From IMG/VR virus record IMGVR_UViG_3300005617_000008, positions 1 to 64,000 of that record: a DNA stretch of 64,000 bases. One strand, given 5' to 3'. Within the stretch, counting starts at the first letter, position 1. Each line of letters begins with the position of its first letter. Source of the stretch: a virus. Below are positions 22,952 through 30,874 of the stretch, in pieces. Under the pieces are notes generated by a model. It was not told the DNA's origin. It saw only the letters and a list, made by a program, of their open reading frames with translations, and searched no databases. The position numbers and the translations under genes are program-made.

Positions 22952-23209
22952 ATGTTCCAGATGACAAGAGACGGCTTCAGGACTAAGACAGGCAAGCCCG
23001 TGCGGATGAAAGTCACTCTGACAGTTGAAGCTGGATCGCAGTCAGATCTAGAGAAGGCACTGGACGAAGCGGTTCAACTTGGCAAGCAGCGCTACATGGG
23101 CATCTCGTATCACTGGAAACGGAAAGGGGGAGCGCGGGTGAGTTGCCGGACGGCTAGAGCACGAATTGAGAAGGGAGCGGGGAATGGGACGACGAAGATC
23201 GAAGGATAG
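22952..23209 (+). CDS. Hypothetical basic protein (85 aa)
   Basis: ATG after AGAAAGGAG, a ribosome site that survived insertion of the TnpB element just upstream. Reads KTGKPVRMKVTLTVEAGSQS and LDEAVQLGKQRYMGISYHWK. Overlaps the next gene by 26 bp. Unknown. Confidence 0.58.
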   Translation: MFQMTRDGFRTKTGKPVRMKVTLTVEAGSQSDLEKALDEAVQLGKQRYMGISYHWKRKGGARVSCRTARARIEKGAGNGTTKIEG

Positions 23210-23744
23210 GCAAATTTTAGAAGAGGCGTGGCAGCGATTCGAAGCCTCGGCAGAAGAGGTCAGCAAACTAGAGACGCAACTGGCCATTGCCAAAGCCACG
23301 AGCAGCGCTCATCAGCAGGCGTATAACGCATTAGCGCAGTCTCTCGCCCCGCAACCACGCCAGAGTGCGGGGACGGCGACAACTAACAGCGGGATGGCAC
23401 GTGCCATGAAGGACAGTCTGAGTCGCGCGGCGAAGTCTACGTCGAAGAAGTCGTCGTCGAGCACGAAGAAGCGGGCGGAGCTGTCTGCGACGAACGTTAC
23501 GGCACAGGGCTGTTTGTATAGGTTCGACATCGACGGTGGTAAGACCTGCGGCAGCACCGAGGACAGTGGTATTCACGATCCGGCTATGGGCTACAGTGGC
23601 TACCACCCTTTCGTCTCTCCTGCTCGCAATGCTCAACCCCCATCATCAACGAGCGGCGCGGGAGCGTCTACTATTCCCAATTCCGAGGCCGTGACGGCGA
23701 GTGCGCAAGGTGCAGCGGGAGGTTCAAGTGAGCGAGGTAATTAA
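23184..23744 (+). CDS. Hypothetical Ser/Ala-rich protein (186 aa)
   Basis: Coiled-coil N-terminal 55 residues, low-complexity Ser/Lys/Thr linker, then the block CLYRFDIDGGKTCGS...GIHDP...GYSGYHPF near residues 112-145, a motif I associate with other small phage proteins (paired Cys, HDP, YHPF). A low-complexity tail follows. Function unknown; possible metal-binding module on a flexible tether. Confidence 0.55.
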   Translation: MGRRRSKDRQILEEAWQRFEASAEEVSKLETQLAIAKATSSAHQQAYNALAQSLAPQPRQSAGTATTNSGMARAMKDSLSRAAKSTSKKSSSSTKKRAELSATNVTAQGCLYRFDIDGGKTCGSTEDSGIHDPAMGYSGYHPFVSPARNAQPPSSTSGAGASTIPNSEAVTASAQGAAGGSSERGN

Positions 23745-24177
23745 TCAGTTCCGGGGTGAATACCGATTCCTGTCAAACTTCTACCTCTGTCCAATTGTCT
23801 TTGACGGCGATCTGTATCCATCAGTGGAGCACGCCTTTCAAGCGGCCAAGTCTCTCGACCCCGCCGAGCGCAAGACCGTGCGACTCTGCGTTAAACCCGG
23901 AGACGCCAAGCGTGCTGGACGTAAGGTAAAGAAGCGCGATGATTGGGACGATATTCGAGTCAGCGTAATGCGCGAATTGCTTTACCAGAAATTCAATGGA
24001 GGTCCGTTACGTCAACAGCTACTGAACACAGGAGCTGCTGAATTGATCGAGGGCAACGACTGGGGTGATGTGTTTTGGGGCGTTTGTCGCGGGCGTGGCG
24101 AGAACTGGCTAGGAAAGTTGCTGATGGAAGTGCGCACGACTGCCCACGCAGTAGCGGGAGGTCCGGATGACAGCTAA
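23728..24177 (+). CDS. NADAR-family (YbiA-like) protein
   Basis: Starts at GTG 23728 after GGGAGGTTCAA. Key blocks: FRGEYRFLSNFYLCPI, YPSVEHAFQAAKS, DDWDDIRVSVMRELLYQKF and NDWGDVFWGVCRGRGENWLG, which define the NADAR fold (about 150 residues; 149 here). NADAR enzymes act on N-glycosidic ADP-ribose linkages; members paired with DarT1 toxins reverse guanine ADP-ribosylation in DNA. Phage copies could therefore counter host defence. Confidence 0.88.
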   Translation: MSEVINQFRGEYRFLSNFYLCPIVFDGDLYPSVEHAFQAAKSLDPAERKTVRLCVKPGDAKRAGRKVKKRDDWDDIRVSVMRELLYQKFNGGPLRQQLLNTGAAELIEGNDWGDVFWGVCRGRGENWLGKLLMEVRTTAHAVAGGPDDS

Positions 24178-24490
24178 GTTGATGATTATCCCTGCCGATC
24201 TAAAGCTGCCCGCTAAGCTCCGAAAGAAAATTCAGGACGGCGGCTACATCATCGTGCCAGAGGATCGAGAGAAAAGTATTCGCGTCATCGATCCGCTACC
24301 GGACTTGTCTATTGGGGATGATGGTGAATCGCTGTGGTTGATTCAGAACTTGCTTGAATTAGTGTTAACTGACAGTTACAGCAGCCTGCCAAAGAAGCTC
24401 GGCGAACGGCTGGTGAATCGGGTCAAAGCAAAGGTCCAAGCCGCAGCGGAAGCTAAACAACTTAACGACGGCAGTGACGACATTAGCTGA
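24167..24490 (+). CDS. Hypothetical protein (107 aa)
   Basis: Overlaps the NADAR gene by 11 bp. Reads KLPAKLRKKIQDGGYIIVPE then a helical second half with LWLIQNLLELVLTDS. Unknown; co-translated with the NADAR gene. Confidence 0.58.
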   Translation: MTAKLMIIPADLKLPAKLRKKIQDGGYIIVPEDREKSIRVIDPLPDLSIGDDGESLWLIQNLLELVLTDSYSSLPKKLGERLVNRVKAKVQAAAEAKQLNDGSDDIS

Positions 24491-24501
24491 AGGAGAGAGC
24501 G

Positions 24502-24654
24502 ATGACGACAACTTTACCCGATGGCCTCTACCGCGTCTCTACTCGCTACCTCTGTGGCGGATTCGTAGTTGAACACGGTCAGGTGACGATGTGTGCTCCG
24601 ATCCTGCGCGGGAAGTTGTCATACTGGATAACAGTGGCGGTGAAAGTTAACTAA
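24502..24654 (+). CDS. Conserved small phage protein (50 aa)
   Basis: MTTTLPDGLYRVSTRYLCGG then FVVEHGQVTMCAPILRGKLS and YWITVAVKV: a very common phage protein of unknown function, easily recognised by the LYRV-LCGGFVV-CAPILR pattern. AAGGAGAGAGCG precedes the ATG. Confidence 0.75.
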   Translation: MTTTLPDGLYRVSTRYLCGGFVVEHGQVTMCAPILRGKLSYWITVAVKVN

Positions 24655-24861
24655 ATGGGAATTATAACTAAAGTCGTACCATTTGACTGTCCGTGCGGCT
24701 GGCCTGCCGAGATCGCGCACACGCGCCACCAACCTCCACGAACATGGGTGCGTTGTTCACGTCGCGCTCGGTGTAAACAGCAACCAGATTGCTGTGAATG
24801 GCTGGAGGAGTCTGAGGCTATTCAAGAATGGAATGAATCAGTCTTGGCCGATTCGCAATGA
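24655..24861 (+). CDS. Lar-like zinc protein (68 aa)
   Basis: CPCGWPAEIAHTRH...CSRRARCKQQPDCCEWLE then EAIQEWNES. The CPxCG start and the ending 'A(I)xxWN' resemble Lar-type restriction-alleviation and related phage zinc proteins. Assignment by pattern only. Confidence 0.5.
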   Translation: MGIITKVVPFDCPCGWPAEIAHTRHQPPRTWVRCSRRARCKQQPDCCEWLEESEAIQEWNESVLADSQ

Positions 24862-25148
24862 CCACCCAACTCTCCGACGCACGCGGCTACGTTGGTATTC
24901 GCTGCCCTGAGTGCGGGAATGTGCGCGCGTCGGTACTAGATACAAAGATGCGCGAAGGTGGCGCAGCTCGTCGCCGACGTAACGAGTGCAGAGAGTGCAA
25001 GTTTCGCTACACGACTTATGAAGTACTCGCGGAGGAGTACGAGAAGATGCTGGCAATGCGAGTGGATGCGAAGGTGTTCGAGTCAGTGATTAGTCAACTA
25101 CGCGCAATCAAGGCTCAGTTCGGAGGCTCTAATGGAAGGGGATTGTAA
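24858..25148 (+). CDS. NrdR-like zinc-ribbon protein (96 aa)
   Basis: Residues 14-55: IRCPECGNVRASVLDTKMRE, GGAARRRRNECRECKFRYTT, YE. This copies the NrdR N-terminal zinc finger (CPxC-x~20-RRRxxCxxCxxRxTTYE), which binds NrdR boxes to repress ribonucleotide reductase. The ATP-cone domain is missing. Could bind host nrd promoters or phage sites. Confidence 0.68.
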   Translation: MTTQLSDARGYVGIRCPECGNVRASVLDTKMREGGAARRRRNECRECKFRYTTYEVLAEEYEKMLAMRVDAKVFESVISQLRAIKAQFGGSNGRGL

Positions 25149-25450
25149 TGGCTCACACTTGTCACGCAATAGCTTGTGAGAATCCAGTTAGACCTGAAAT
25201 GTTGATGTGCCGGACTCACTGGTTTATGGTTCCGCTTAAACTGCGTAATCGCGTCTGGGCTACCTACCGCGACGGGCAGTGTAACACCTTCGATCCGTCA
25301 TCCGCATATTGTCAGGCAGCGAAAGCGGCGGTGATTGCGGTAGCCGAGCGTGAAGGACGACAGATCGATCCAAAAGATTCAAAGCTTCTGGTTTACGACA
25401 TGGTTCAAGTATCTGACGACGAGGACTTCAATGACATCAACAGCTGCTAA
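25148..25450 (+). CDS. Conserved phage Cys/His protein (100 aa)
   Basis: CHAIACENPVRPEMLMCRTH then W...VPLKLRNRVWATYRDGQC, a frequent phage family with a CCCH-type site and a VP-L-VW-YR-GQ signature. Function unknown. Confidence 0.7.
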   Translation: MAHTCHAIACENPVRPEMLMCRTHWFMVPLKLRNRVWATYRDGQCNTFDPSSAYCQAAKAAVIAVAEREGRQIDPKDSKLLVYDMVQVSDDEDFNDINSC

Positions 25451-25634
25451 AACTGAATACGACTTCCTGCTGGGATTCTACTTGCACCTGGCGGTGTTCG
25501 ATCCATTTACTTCGACATTCAAATTCCTCACTCCATTAGAGCGACAAGAGATCATGCTGACGATCTCGGTGTTGCAGAGGAAGCTGTGTGAGATTATGCC
25601 GAAAGTGCAGGATCGTGAATTAACGAGGAAATAA
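25431..25634 (+). CDS. Hypothetical protein (67 aa)
   Basis: ATG 25431 within the end of the previous gene (20-bp overlap). Aromatic helix GFYLHLAVFDPFTS. Unknown. Confidence 0.52.
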   Translation: MTSTAAKTEYDFLLGFYLHLAVFDPFTSTFKFLTPLERQEIMLTISVLQRKLCEIMPKVQDRELTRK

Positions 25635-25635
25635 C

Positions 25636-26190
25636 ATGAGATACTTTTACGATACTGAATTTATCGAAGACGGCCATACGATAGACCTGATAAGTATTGG
25701 CGTCGCTGCCGAGGATGGACGCACTTACTACGCTATTAGCACCGGATTTAACTCTAAGAAGGCGAGCGCATGGGTTCAGGCAAATGTATTGGTTCACCTG
25801 CCGCCGAGATATGTCAACTTCTCCGACGTGAGCGTATCGGCACGCCTGAAAGAAGAAAGCCGCGCATGGCGTAACCGTGTCGATATTCGCGAAGACTTGC
25901 GGCGTTTCATCGGCGACGACCCCAAGCCTGAATTTTGGGGTTACTACGCTGACTATGATCATGTGGTTCTTTGCCAGCTATTCGGACGAATGATTGACCT
26001 ACCAAAAGGCTGGCCTATGTACACACGAGACTTGAAACAATGGTGCGATCAGCTTGGTAATCCACAGTTGCCAGGGCAGGCTGAAGATGAACATCATGCA
26101 CTTGCTGATGCGAAATGGAATAAGCGCGTCTTTGACTTTCTCGAAAGCTATCAAGGCGGGTTATTCCAAACCAAAGGAGGAGAGAGTTAG
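25636..26190 (+). CDS. 3'-5' exonuclease (DEDD, Rv2179c-like)
   Basis: MRYFYDTEFIEDGHTIDLIS carries the first Asp-Glu pair; GYYADYDHVVLCQLFG the second Asp; EDEHHALADA the His-x4-Asp (DEDDh) end. 184 residues, as in the phage and mycobacterial 3'-5' exoribonuclease family. May degrade host RNA or DNA for nucleotide recycling. Confidence 0.85.
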   Translation: MRYFYDTEFIEDGHTIDLISIGVAAEDGRTYYAISTGFNSKKASAWVQANVLVHLPPRYVNFSDVSVSARLKEESRAWRNRVDIREDLRRFIGDDPKPEFWGYYADYDHVVLCQLFGRMIDLPKGWPMYTRDLKQWCDQLGNPQLPGQAEDEHHALADAKWNKRVFDFLESYQGGLFQTKGGES

Positions 26191-26214
26191 TTTTTGAGTT
26201 AAACTGAGAACCCA

Positions 26215-26253
26215 AGAGAGACGCTCACTCGATTGCTTGGGAGGGCGTCTCTT
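26215..26253 (+). terminator. Inverted repeat after the exonuclease gene
   Basis: AGAGACGC (26217-26224) pairs with GCGTCTCT (26245-26252) around 20 nt. Weak T-rich stretch follows (TCTTCTC). Possible terminator or leader structure for the membrane-protein gene. Confidence 0.4.
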
Positions 26254-26294
26254 CTCGCAATACTCGAATTTGTACCAATGGAGGGTAACGGCAA

Positions 26295-26546
26295 ATGAAA
26301 GCGATCACGCTCTGTTCAATCGTAACTTTCATACTCGTACTGCTTCTCTACGCGCTCGTCTTTCATCGCAATCCACTAAACCGGATCGGATTCGCACTAT
26401 TCCTAAGCCTGCTCCCGGCGGTTCTCGCGTTGATCGTCGTGCGACTCTACTGCTTCTCATCACGAGGCGCTGCGATGACTTACATAGTCCTGCTATTGAT
26501 GACGATTGCGATTCAAGGATGGTTACGGCAGGAGATTGCTTGGTAA
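26295..26546 (+). CDS. Small membrane protein, three helices (83 aa)
   Basis: Three hydrophobic stretches: residues 5-23, 33-50 and 62-78. No charged catalytic motif. Could be a late-early membrane protein (holin or exclusion factor); there is no family match. ATG after GAGGGTAACGGCAA. Confidence 0.55.
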   Translation: MKAITLCSIVTFILVLLLYALVFHRNPLNRIGFALFLSLLPAVLALIVVRLYCFSSRGAAMTYIVLLLMTIAIQGWLRQEIAW

Positions 26547-26579
26547 GGACATCTTTCCTAATCGACTGAGGAGATTGAA

Positions 26580-26831
26580 ATGTGCTACGGATATCGAGAA
26601 TTGAGCAGTGCTGATGTTAAGGTTCGTAAGCCGCATTTGTGCGCGTGGTGTGCCGAGAGAATTCTCAAGTCAGCTTCGGCCCGTGCTCGCTCTTACGTGT
26701 TCGATGGTGAACTAATCTCTGACTGGATGCATCCTGAGTGCTTTGACGCGATGGGCGAGGCGGAGCATGATGTGATTTGCGACGGCTGGATGCCGGGAGA
26801 TTTTCCGCGAGGTGCTGTTTGTGAAACCTGA
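26580..26831 (+). CDS. Zinc protein, conserved phage family (83 aa)
   Basis: HLCAWCAERILK near residue 20, WMHPECFDAM near residue 50, and DGWMPGDFPRG at the end. A CxxC...HxxC site. Common phage protein type of unknown role. GAGGAGATTGAA precedes ATG. Confidence 0.65.
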   Translation: MCYGYRELSSADVKVRKPHLCAWCAERILKSASARARSYVFDGELISDWMHPECFDAMGEAEHDVICDGWMPGDFPRGAVCET

Positions 26832-27069
26832 GTCGGTGAAGCGTAGTGATACCCCTAGCTCTTTACTAGCGAGCGCGATTATGAATTTCCTCGAGGATGC
26901 GAACGACACCCTCTGGCTCTGCTGGGCCTGTGGAGATCTCGATCAACTTAGCGAGGACGGGTTATGTCGCAGATGCAAGCCTGAGCCAGTAGCGGAGTTT
27001 CATCAAATCTGTGTACGTGTATTAGCTGGTGAGGTGAGGGCGGCGAAACGGGTGTGGGTGATTGGGTGA
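26821..27069 (+). CDS. Zinc-ribbon protein ending the rightward arm (82 aa)
   Basis: GTG start after GAGG (GTG 26812 also possible). CWACGDLDQL...CRRC ribbon at about residues 33-51; SEDGLCRRCKPEPVAEF resembles a short nucleotide- or DNA-binding domain. Ends 2 bp from the converging leftward gene, with no terminator between. Confidence 0.55.
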   Translation: MKPESVKRSDTPSSLLASAIMNFLEDANDTLWLCWACGDLDQLSEDGLCRRCKPEPVAEFHQICVRVLAGEVRAAKRVWVIG

Positions 27070-27071
27070 GC

Positions 27072-27506
27072 CTATTCGGGCTTAGCTGGCTTATCCATCG
27101 AGATATACTCATCTTTCAGATTCTTCATCTCAATAAACGACATTTGACGCCGGATCTGGTAGTTGTCAAGGCGGGCCTGCACGGTTAGTTGTCCGTTTTC
27201 TGCCCTAGACTCTTTCAATTCACCTTGTAAATCAAAGGCGCGAGATTCCCAATGATCTCTTTCAGCCTGGAGTCTCTCTGCCCGTGCTAACGCGGATGCC
27301 GCTGCCTGAATCAGTGATAAATTTGTATTGGCATCGATTTGGCGACTCTCAGCGCTGGTTTTATCGGCCTGCGCGATGAGATGGACTATCTCCGCACTCT
27401 CTTTCCGGCGACCCTTGATCCATCCCCCAGCCCAACCGAGAATTCCAGCTAACGCCGCATAGAGCAGCGTTATTAGATCGCGTGGGATGAGGGTATCCAA
27501 AGACAT
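27072..27506 (-). CDS. Membrane-anchored coiled-coil protein, i-spanin-like
   Basis: One N-terminal membrane helix (residues 10-28, LITLLYAALAGILGWAGGWI), then a coiled coil over residues 40-125. This is the architecture of inner-membrane spanins (Rz) and related lysis proteins. The lipoprotein at 30871 could be its outer-membrane partner. Last gene of the leftward structural transcript. Confidence 0.5.
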   Translation of the reverse strand: MSLDTLIPRDLITLLYAALAGILGWAGGWIKGRRKESAEIVHLIAQADKTSAESRQIDANTNLSLIQAAASALARAERLQAERDHWESRAFDLQGELKESRAENGQLTVQARLDNYQIRRQMSFIEMKNLKDEYISMDKPAKPE

Positions 27507-27535
27507 CGTGAGTCATTTTCGATCCACTGCTCAAT

Positions 27536-28024
27536 TCAGTGTAGTTGATTTATCTTTTCAAGATAACGCGCGAGTGTCTGCTGTTCCCTTTCTTCTTTCT
27601 TGCGATCTTTAACAACTAACGACATTGTGGGCTTATTCCACCGAACAGGCCGACCAGAACGCGGAAAGACCACCGCCCCAATCTCAGCAGAATCTTTAGG
27701 TATACTCCGGTTCTTATAAATCGGTTTATAGCCGTCGAATTCGTCTACACACGCTAGGTCGGCACAGTCACGGTCATCGAAGTAGCCTCCATTTTCAAAC
27801 CATGAGAAGGTTGTTGTGACGCGGCCTTTTTCGTCTGAGGTGACGTTTGCTTGCTTGGCGCGAGGGATGCGAAAGTACTTGAATGAGAATCGCTGGAACG
27901 GTACGTAGACACGATCGTAGTAAAAGTGAACCCACCACGGCTCACGCGGATCGGGCCGATCTTTCCATTGGATTACCAGATAACCAATATCAGGTGAAGA
28001 TTCTGGTATTCGTTCTGGCTGCAT
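27536..28024 (-). CDS. Hypothetical protein (162 aa)
   Basis: Trp/Tyr-rich beta-type protein (DPREPWWVHFYYDRVYVPFQ), C-terminal charged helix. No signal peptide. Unknown; lies in the lysis-like cassette. Confidence 0.6.
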   Translation of the reverse strand: MQPERIPESSPDIGYLVIQWKDRPDPREPWWVHFYYDRVYVPFQRFSFKYFRIPRAKQANVTSDEKGRVTTTFSWFENGGYFDDRDCADLACVDEFDGYKPIYKNRSIPKDSAEIGAVVFPRSGRPVRWNKPTMSLVVKDRKKEEREQQTLARYLEKINQLH

Positions 28025-28033
28025 AATTGTCCT

Positions 28034-28180
28034 CTATGGATGAGGTGGCGAAGGGTCTTGGCGTCCAGGCTGATCAACATCACCCTCAGGCTTTACAGGC
28101 GGCTTACTTGGATCAGGTCGCTCGGGTTGTGGTTGCGCGGGTTTTTTCGGCTCATCCTCATCGCGTCTCTTGTCTGCCAT
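28034..28180 (-). CDS. Pro-rich short protein (48 aa)
   Basis: MADKRRDEDEPKKPAQPQPE then a run of Pro/Asp/Lys to PSPPHP. ATG 28180 has GGAG seven bases upstream; an upstream in-frame start (28219/28222) would add 13-14 residues. Probably disordered. Confidence 0.5.
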   Translation of the reverse strand: MADKRRDEDEPKKPAQPQPERPDPSKPPVKPEGDVDQPGRQDPSPPHP

Positions 28181-28282
28181 TTGTGTTCTCCAGTCTAAAT
28201 CGTGACCTACTTCACGCATCACACTCTCTCCCCGGTTGACTGCGTTAGTATCACGGGGGAGTGGTAATTTGATTGCGACAAC

Positions 28283-28744
28283 CTAATGCCCCGCTTGCTC
28301 ACCCTTCCGCATCGCGGTAACTAAATCCCCGCCAATCTCAAATCTGACATGAATCAAGGTCAGAATATCAAGCGCGTATTTCTTACGCATTGGACTAGTA
28401 TCGTTCTCTGCCACGTCTCGCAACATTGATTTCAGTTTCTCAAGGTCCTTCTCACTCTGTATCTCGTCTCGCTGAAACTTCTCCAGCAGCTCGTCTAACT
28501 CTTTGGTATGAGGTGAATGAAGTGCTTGTGCTGACGAAAAACTCACCCCTTTCCAGAACACCTCAACTTGCTTCTTGAGCACGAGCAGTTCAGCGTGCAT
28601 TTCGTTGACTGCTTCCGGTAAGTCCTTGAATGGAGCAACTGAGTCACTAATTTGCTTACTCCAGTCTCCCTGCCTCTCTCGCTTACGTTGGTAGAGTGTA
28701 TTCACGACTGACAAAGCCAGCGCGATCAACCCGACATATGGCAA
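28283..28744 (-). CDS. Membrane-anchored helical protein (153 aa)
   Basis: N-terminal hydrophobic helix (residues 1-18, MPYVGLIALALSVVNTL) followed by charged coiled coil (EMHAELLVLKKQVEVFWKG, LLEKFQRDEIQSEKDLEKL). Another candidate lysis or spanin-type protein. Confidence 0.55.
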   Translation of the reverse strand: MPYVGLIALALSVVNTLYQRKRERQGDWSKQISDSVAPFKDLPEAVNEMHAELLVLKKQVEVFWKGVSFSSAQALHSPHTKELDELLEKFQRDEIQSEKDLEKLKSMLRDVAENDTSPMRKKYALDILTLIHVRFEIGGDLVTAMRKGEQAGH

Positions 28745-28752
28745 CAGTTCTC

Positions 28753-29193
28753 TCAGTCTTCAACTCTCCGCACCGTAGCTTCAATTAGTGTTTCGTTTGT
28801 GTCGGTGTTGTAGATCAGGTTAATCACCACTGGGAATTCATGGCCCTTTTTGTGTCGTCCTTTCAACACACTGCCCGCGTTCATCGGCCTGTTACGTGGA
28901 TGCTTCACGTAGCCCTCACGAAACCCTTTATGCTTGGTCCTGACTGATTCCGGCACCAGCATGTCAACACTCTGCCCAATCAACTCGCTTGGATGGTAGC
29001 CGAAAGTCGCGCAAACTTCCTCGTTGACTGCGATGATCCTTTCTCCATCTGAAATGATTTTCGCATCGCTGGATCGCATCCATGACTTGAATAGAAACGA
29101 GTAGCTAAGAAAGGGTCGCGCTGCCGTCTCCAGTAGCGCGTCAGTGGTTGCCGATTCATTCATCGACGTATGGGGGGATTCCTCGTCGGGCAT
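28753..29193 (-). CDS. Stand-alone PAS-domain protein (146 aa)
   Basis: Start MPDEESPHTS chosen. Residues 45-130 form a PAS fold: DAKIISDGERIIAVNEEVCA, TFGYHPSELIGQSVDMLVPE, then RPMNAGSVLKGRHKKGHEFP and INLIYNTD. No kinase, cyclase or HTH output is attached. PAS modules sense ligands or redox, or mediate dimerisation. A solo PAS protein in a phage lysis-like cassette is unusual. Confidence 0.8.
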   Translation of the reverse strand: MPDEESPHTSMNESATTDALLETAARPFLSYSFLFKSWMRSSDAKIISDGERIIAVNEEVCATFGYHPSELIGQSVDMLVPESVRTKHKGFREGYVKHPRNRPMNAGSVLKGRHKKGHEFPVVINLIYNTDTNETLIEATVRRVED

Positions 29194-29206
29194 TGTCGTT
29201 AAAGGC

Positions 29207-29305
29207 TTACAATCGCGGCTTCCCAAACAGCCCGCGTATCCAGTCTCTCAGCGTTACAATCCAGTACCAGAACGTTATCCATGCTTTGATGAGCCAGTCT
29301 CTCAA
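29207..29305 (-). CDS. Tiny Trp-rich membrane peptide (32 aa)
   Basis: TTG start overlapping the previous stop (TTGA). Reads LRDWLIKAWITFWYWIVTLR then DWIRGLFGKPRL: an amphipathic or single-pass helix with repeated LRDW. Short peptides of this kind can be lysis regulators. Low certainty because of size and start. Confidence 0.4.
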   Translation of the reverse strand: MRDWLIKAWITFWYWIVTLRDWIRGLFGKPRL

Positions 29306-29769
29306 CTTCTGCCCGCCGAGGCGTTTTCGTTAATGAATAGAGCCTTCAGATTATCGTTCGGCTCTTCATCGCTCTCAATCGCTGCGTTAAATGCCGCGAA
29401 GTCACGATCCGATACGTAGAGCATTGATAGTTGTTGCTGTGGGCTCCAATTGGAAGGTGGGGGCTCAACGTCGCTAGTCCATTTCATGCCGCCCTCTATC
29501 CATTCTCGACGCAATTCCTCATGAGTCTTACTGAAATCGTCATAGCCGAACTCGTTAAAACAACAAGGGCAAATGTCGTATGATAATCTTAAGTGTTCGC
29601 GCGGCGCTGTCCACTTGTCATACATAAGATTGCAGACAGGGCACGGATAGCTGTAACGCGGACGGTCTACGCCACTCGTAAAGCGACCGCTCGCGCGACT
29701 AATACTCAGCACAACAACGAATCCTATGCCGAGACAGAGCAGGAAGATGGATAGGTCAAACATCGTCAT
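29302..29769 (-). CDS. Membrane-anchored zinc-ribbon protein (155 aa)
   Basis: N-terminal helix (residues 4-23), then YPCPVCNLMYDKW and YDICPCCFNEFGYDD, followed by LRREWIEGGMKW: a conserved bacterial zinc-ribbon domain of unknown function. The membrane anchor is unusual for it. Confidence 0.6.
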   Translation of the reverse strand: MTMFDLSIFLLCLGIGFVVVLSISRASGRFTSGVDRPRYSYPCPVCNLMYDKWTAPREHLRLSYDICPCCFNEFGYDDFSKTHEELRREWIEGGMKWTSDVEPPPSNWSPQQQLSMLYVSDRDFAAFNAAIESDEEPNDNLKALFINENASAGRS

Positions 29770-29868
29770 TTAACTCCGCAGCACCCTTCAGTGCCGATTT
29801 GCAAATGCCCCATAATCCGCAAATCAAGGGTAAACAGGTCAATCTGATGAGCGCTGCGAATTCTTTGG

Positions 29869-30510
29869 TTAGCCCTCTGCGGGCGGTTCCGGTGTCTCTT
29901 CCGTCAGTCCGCTGAACGAAATCTTGACATCGCTCACCGCTGCCGGATCTCCCTGCGTGACAGTGAAATCAGCGGCCCCACTGCCGAGGATGTCGCCCTT
30001 GGCATTTTTGACCGATGCGCTCAGCGACGCGACGCCGGACGTGCCGAAATGGGCCACGCCTGAATTCGTCGCCGGATCGAAGTTGGCGCTGACTACGGCA
30101 TCATCACTGGACGTGACTTCAACTGTCAGCCCTTTGGTGTCCGGCAGTGTCTCGCCTTCTTCGTCTGTGACCCCGCCGATGTTGATGGAATACGGTTCGT
30201 CCTGATGGTTATTTGCTACTTTGAACACGAATTTAACCTCCAATGGTTTGGGCTGCGGTGGCGGCAGCGTTGGTTTGGTCAGAGCTTCAGCCACCAGCAC
30301 GAAGCCCGCAATGGTTGAATCGTTAGTAATCGAAAGCCACTTGCTGATGTCGGCAAATCCGGCATCAATGGACTGTTGGATTGACCTGTCTTTATCGACT
30401 GGGCCAAGGCGCTCGCGGACAATCTGAAGCTCTGCGCGAATCGCATTCAGCCGCTGCTCGAGCAACTTGAATTGGCCCGGATCGATTTGTACTTGCTCGA
30501 AGTCGCTCAT
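29869..30510 (-). CDS. Ig-like domain protein with coiled-coil start (213 aa)
   Basis: Coiled coil over residues 5-40, Pro-rich linker near 80, then a beta-sandwich (about 95-200) with GLTVEVTSSDDAVVSANFDP and the SGVASLSASVKNAKGDILGS pattern of bacterial Ig-like (Big) domains. Possibly a virion surface or lysis-cassette protein that binds polysaccharide. Confidence 0.55.
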   Translation of the reverse strand: MSDFEQVQIDPGQFKLLEQRLNAIRAELQIVRERLGPVDKDRSIQQSIDAGFADISKWLSITNDSTIAGFVLVAEALTKPTLPPPQPKPLEVKFVFKVANNHQDEPYSINIGGVTDEEGETLPDTKGLTVEVTSSDDAVVSANFDPATNSGVAHFGTSGVASLSASVKNAKGDILGSGAADFTVTQGDPAAVSDVKISFSGLTEETPEPPAEG

Positions 30511-30746
30511 TCGTGCCCGAGCCCCTTCAGTTCATCGTTCTCTTTCTTGAACTGTGCGAACGTAGCTTTCGCGTCGGCTAATTCCTCAGCTCGACTACGG
30601 CCGCTCTGCCCACGCCTGCGCTCAAGTTCATCCTGGCCCATGTCGAGCAGCTTAGCGGCGAGCTGTGCGAGCTCGGGATGACCTGTCATCGTACCAAGGA
30701 CGGGTAGCAGTTCCTCAAGTCCTTTGAAAATATCTGCTAAGTTCAT
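30507..30746 (-). CDS. Helical protein (79 aa)
   Basis: Starts MNLADIFKGLEELLPVLGTM; long charged helix AEELADAKATFAQFKKENDE. ATGA overlaps on both sides. Unknown. Confidence 0.55.
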   Translation of the reverse strand: MNLADIFKGLEELLPVLGTMTGHPELAQLAAKLLDMGQDELERRRGQSGRSRAEELADAKATFAQFKKENDELKGLGHE

Positions 30747-30874
30747 TTGCTCTCCAATGTGACTATCAGGATGGTGGCAACTATGACAGCCAAGGCAAGG
30801 CCAAGAGGTATTAAGATGGCTCGCCACGGAGTTGAACGCAGCGCGGATACAAAATCTTCGTTATCTTCGGTCAC
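30743..30874 (-). CDS. Single-pass membrane peptide (43 aa)
   Basis: GTG start overlapping the lipoprotein stop. VTEDNEDFVSALRSTPW then a helix ILIPLGLALAVIVATILIV and a short tail. Its compact overlaps with both neighbours support it; candidate holin/antiholin. Confidence 0.5.
   Translation of the reverse strand: MTEDNEDFVSALRSTPWRAILIPLGLALAVIVATILIVTLESK

Noticed and set aside
26237-26569. 110-codon frame overlapping the membrane-protein gene
   Set aside because: Poor composition and no start site; the 26295-26546 frame has clear membrane helices and a ribosome site.
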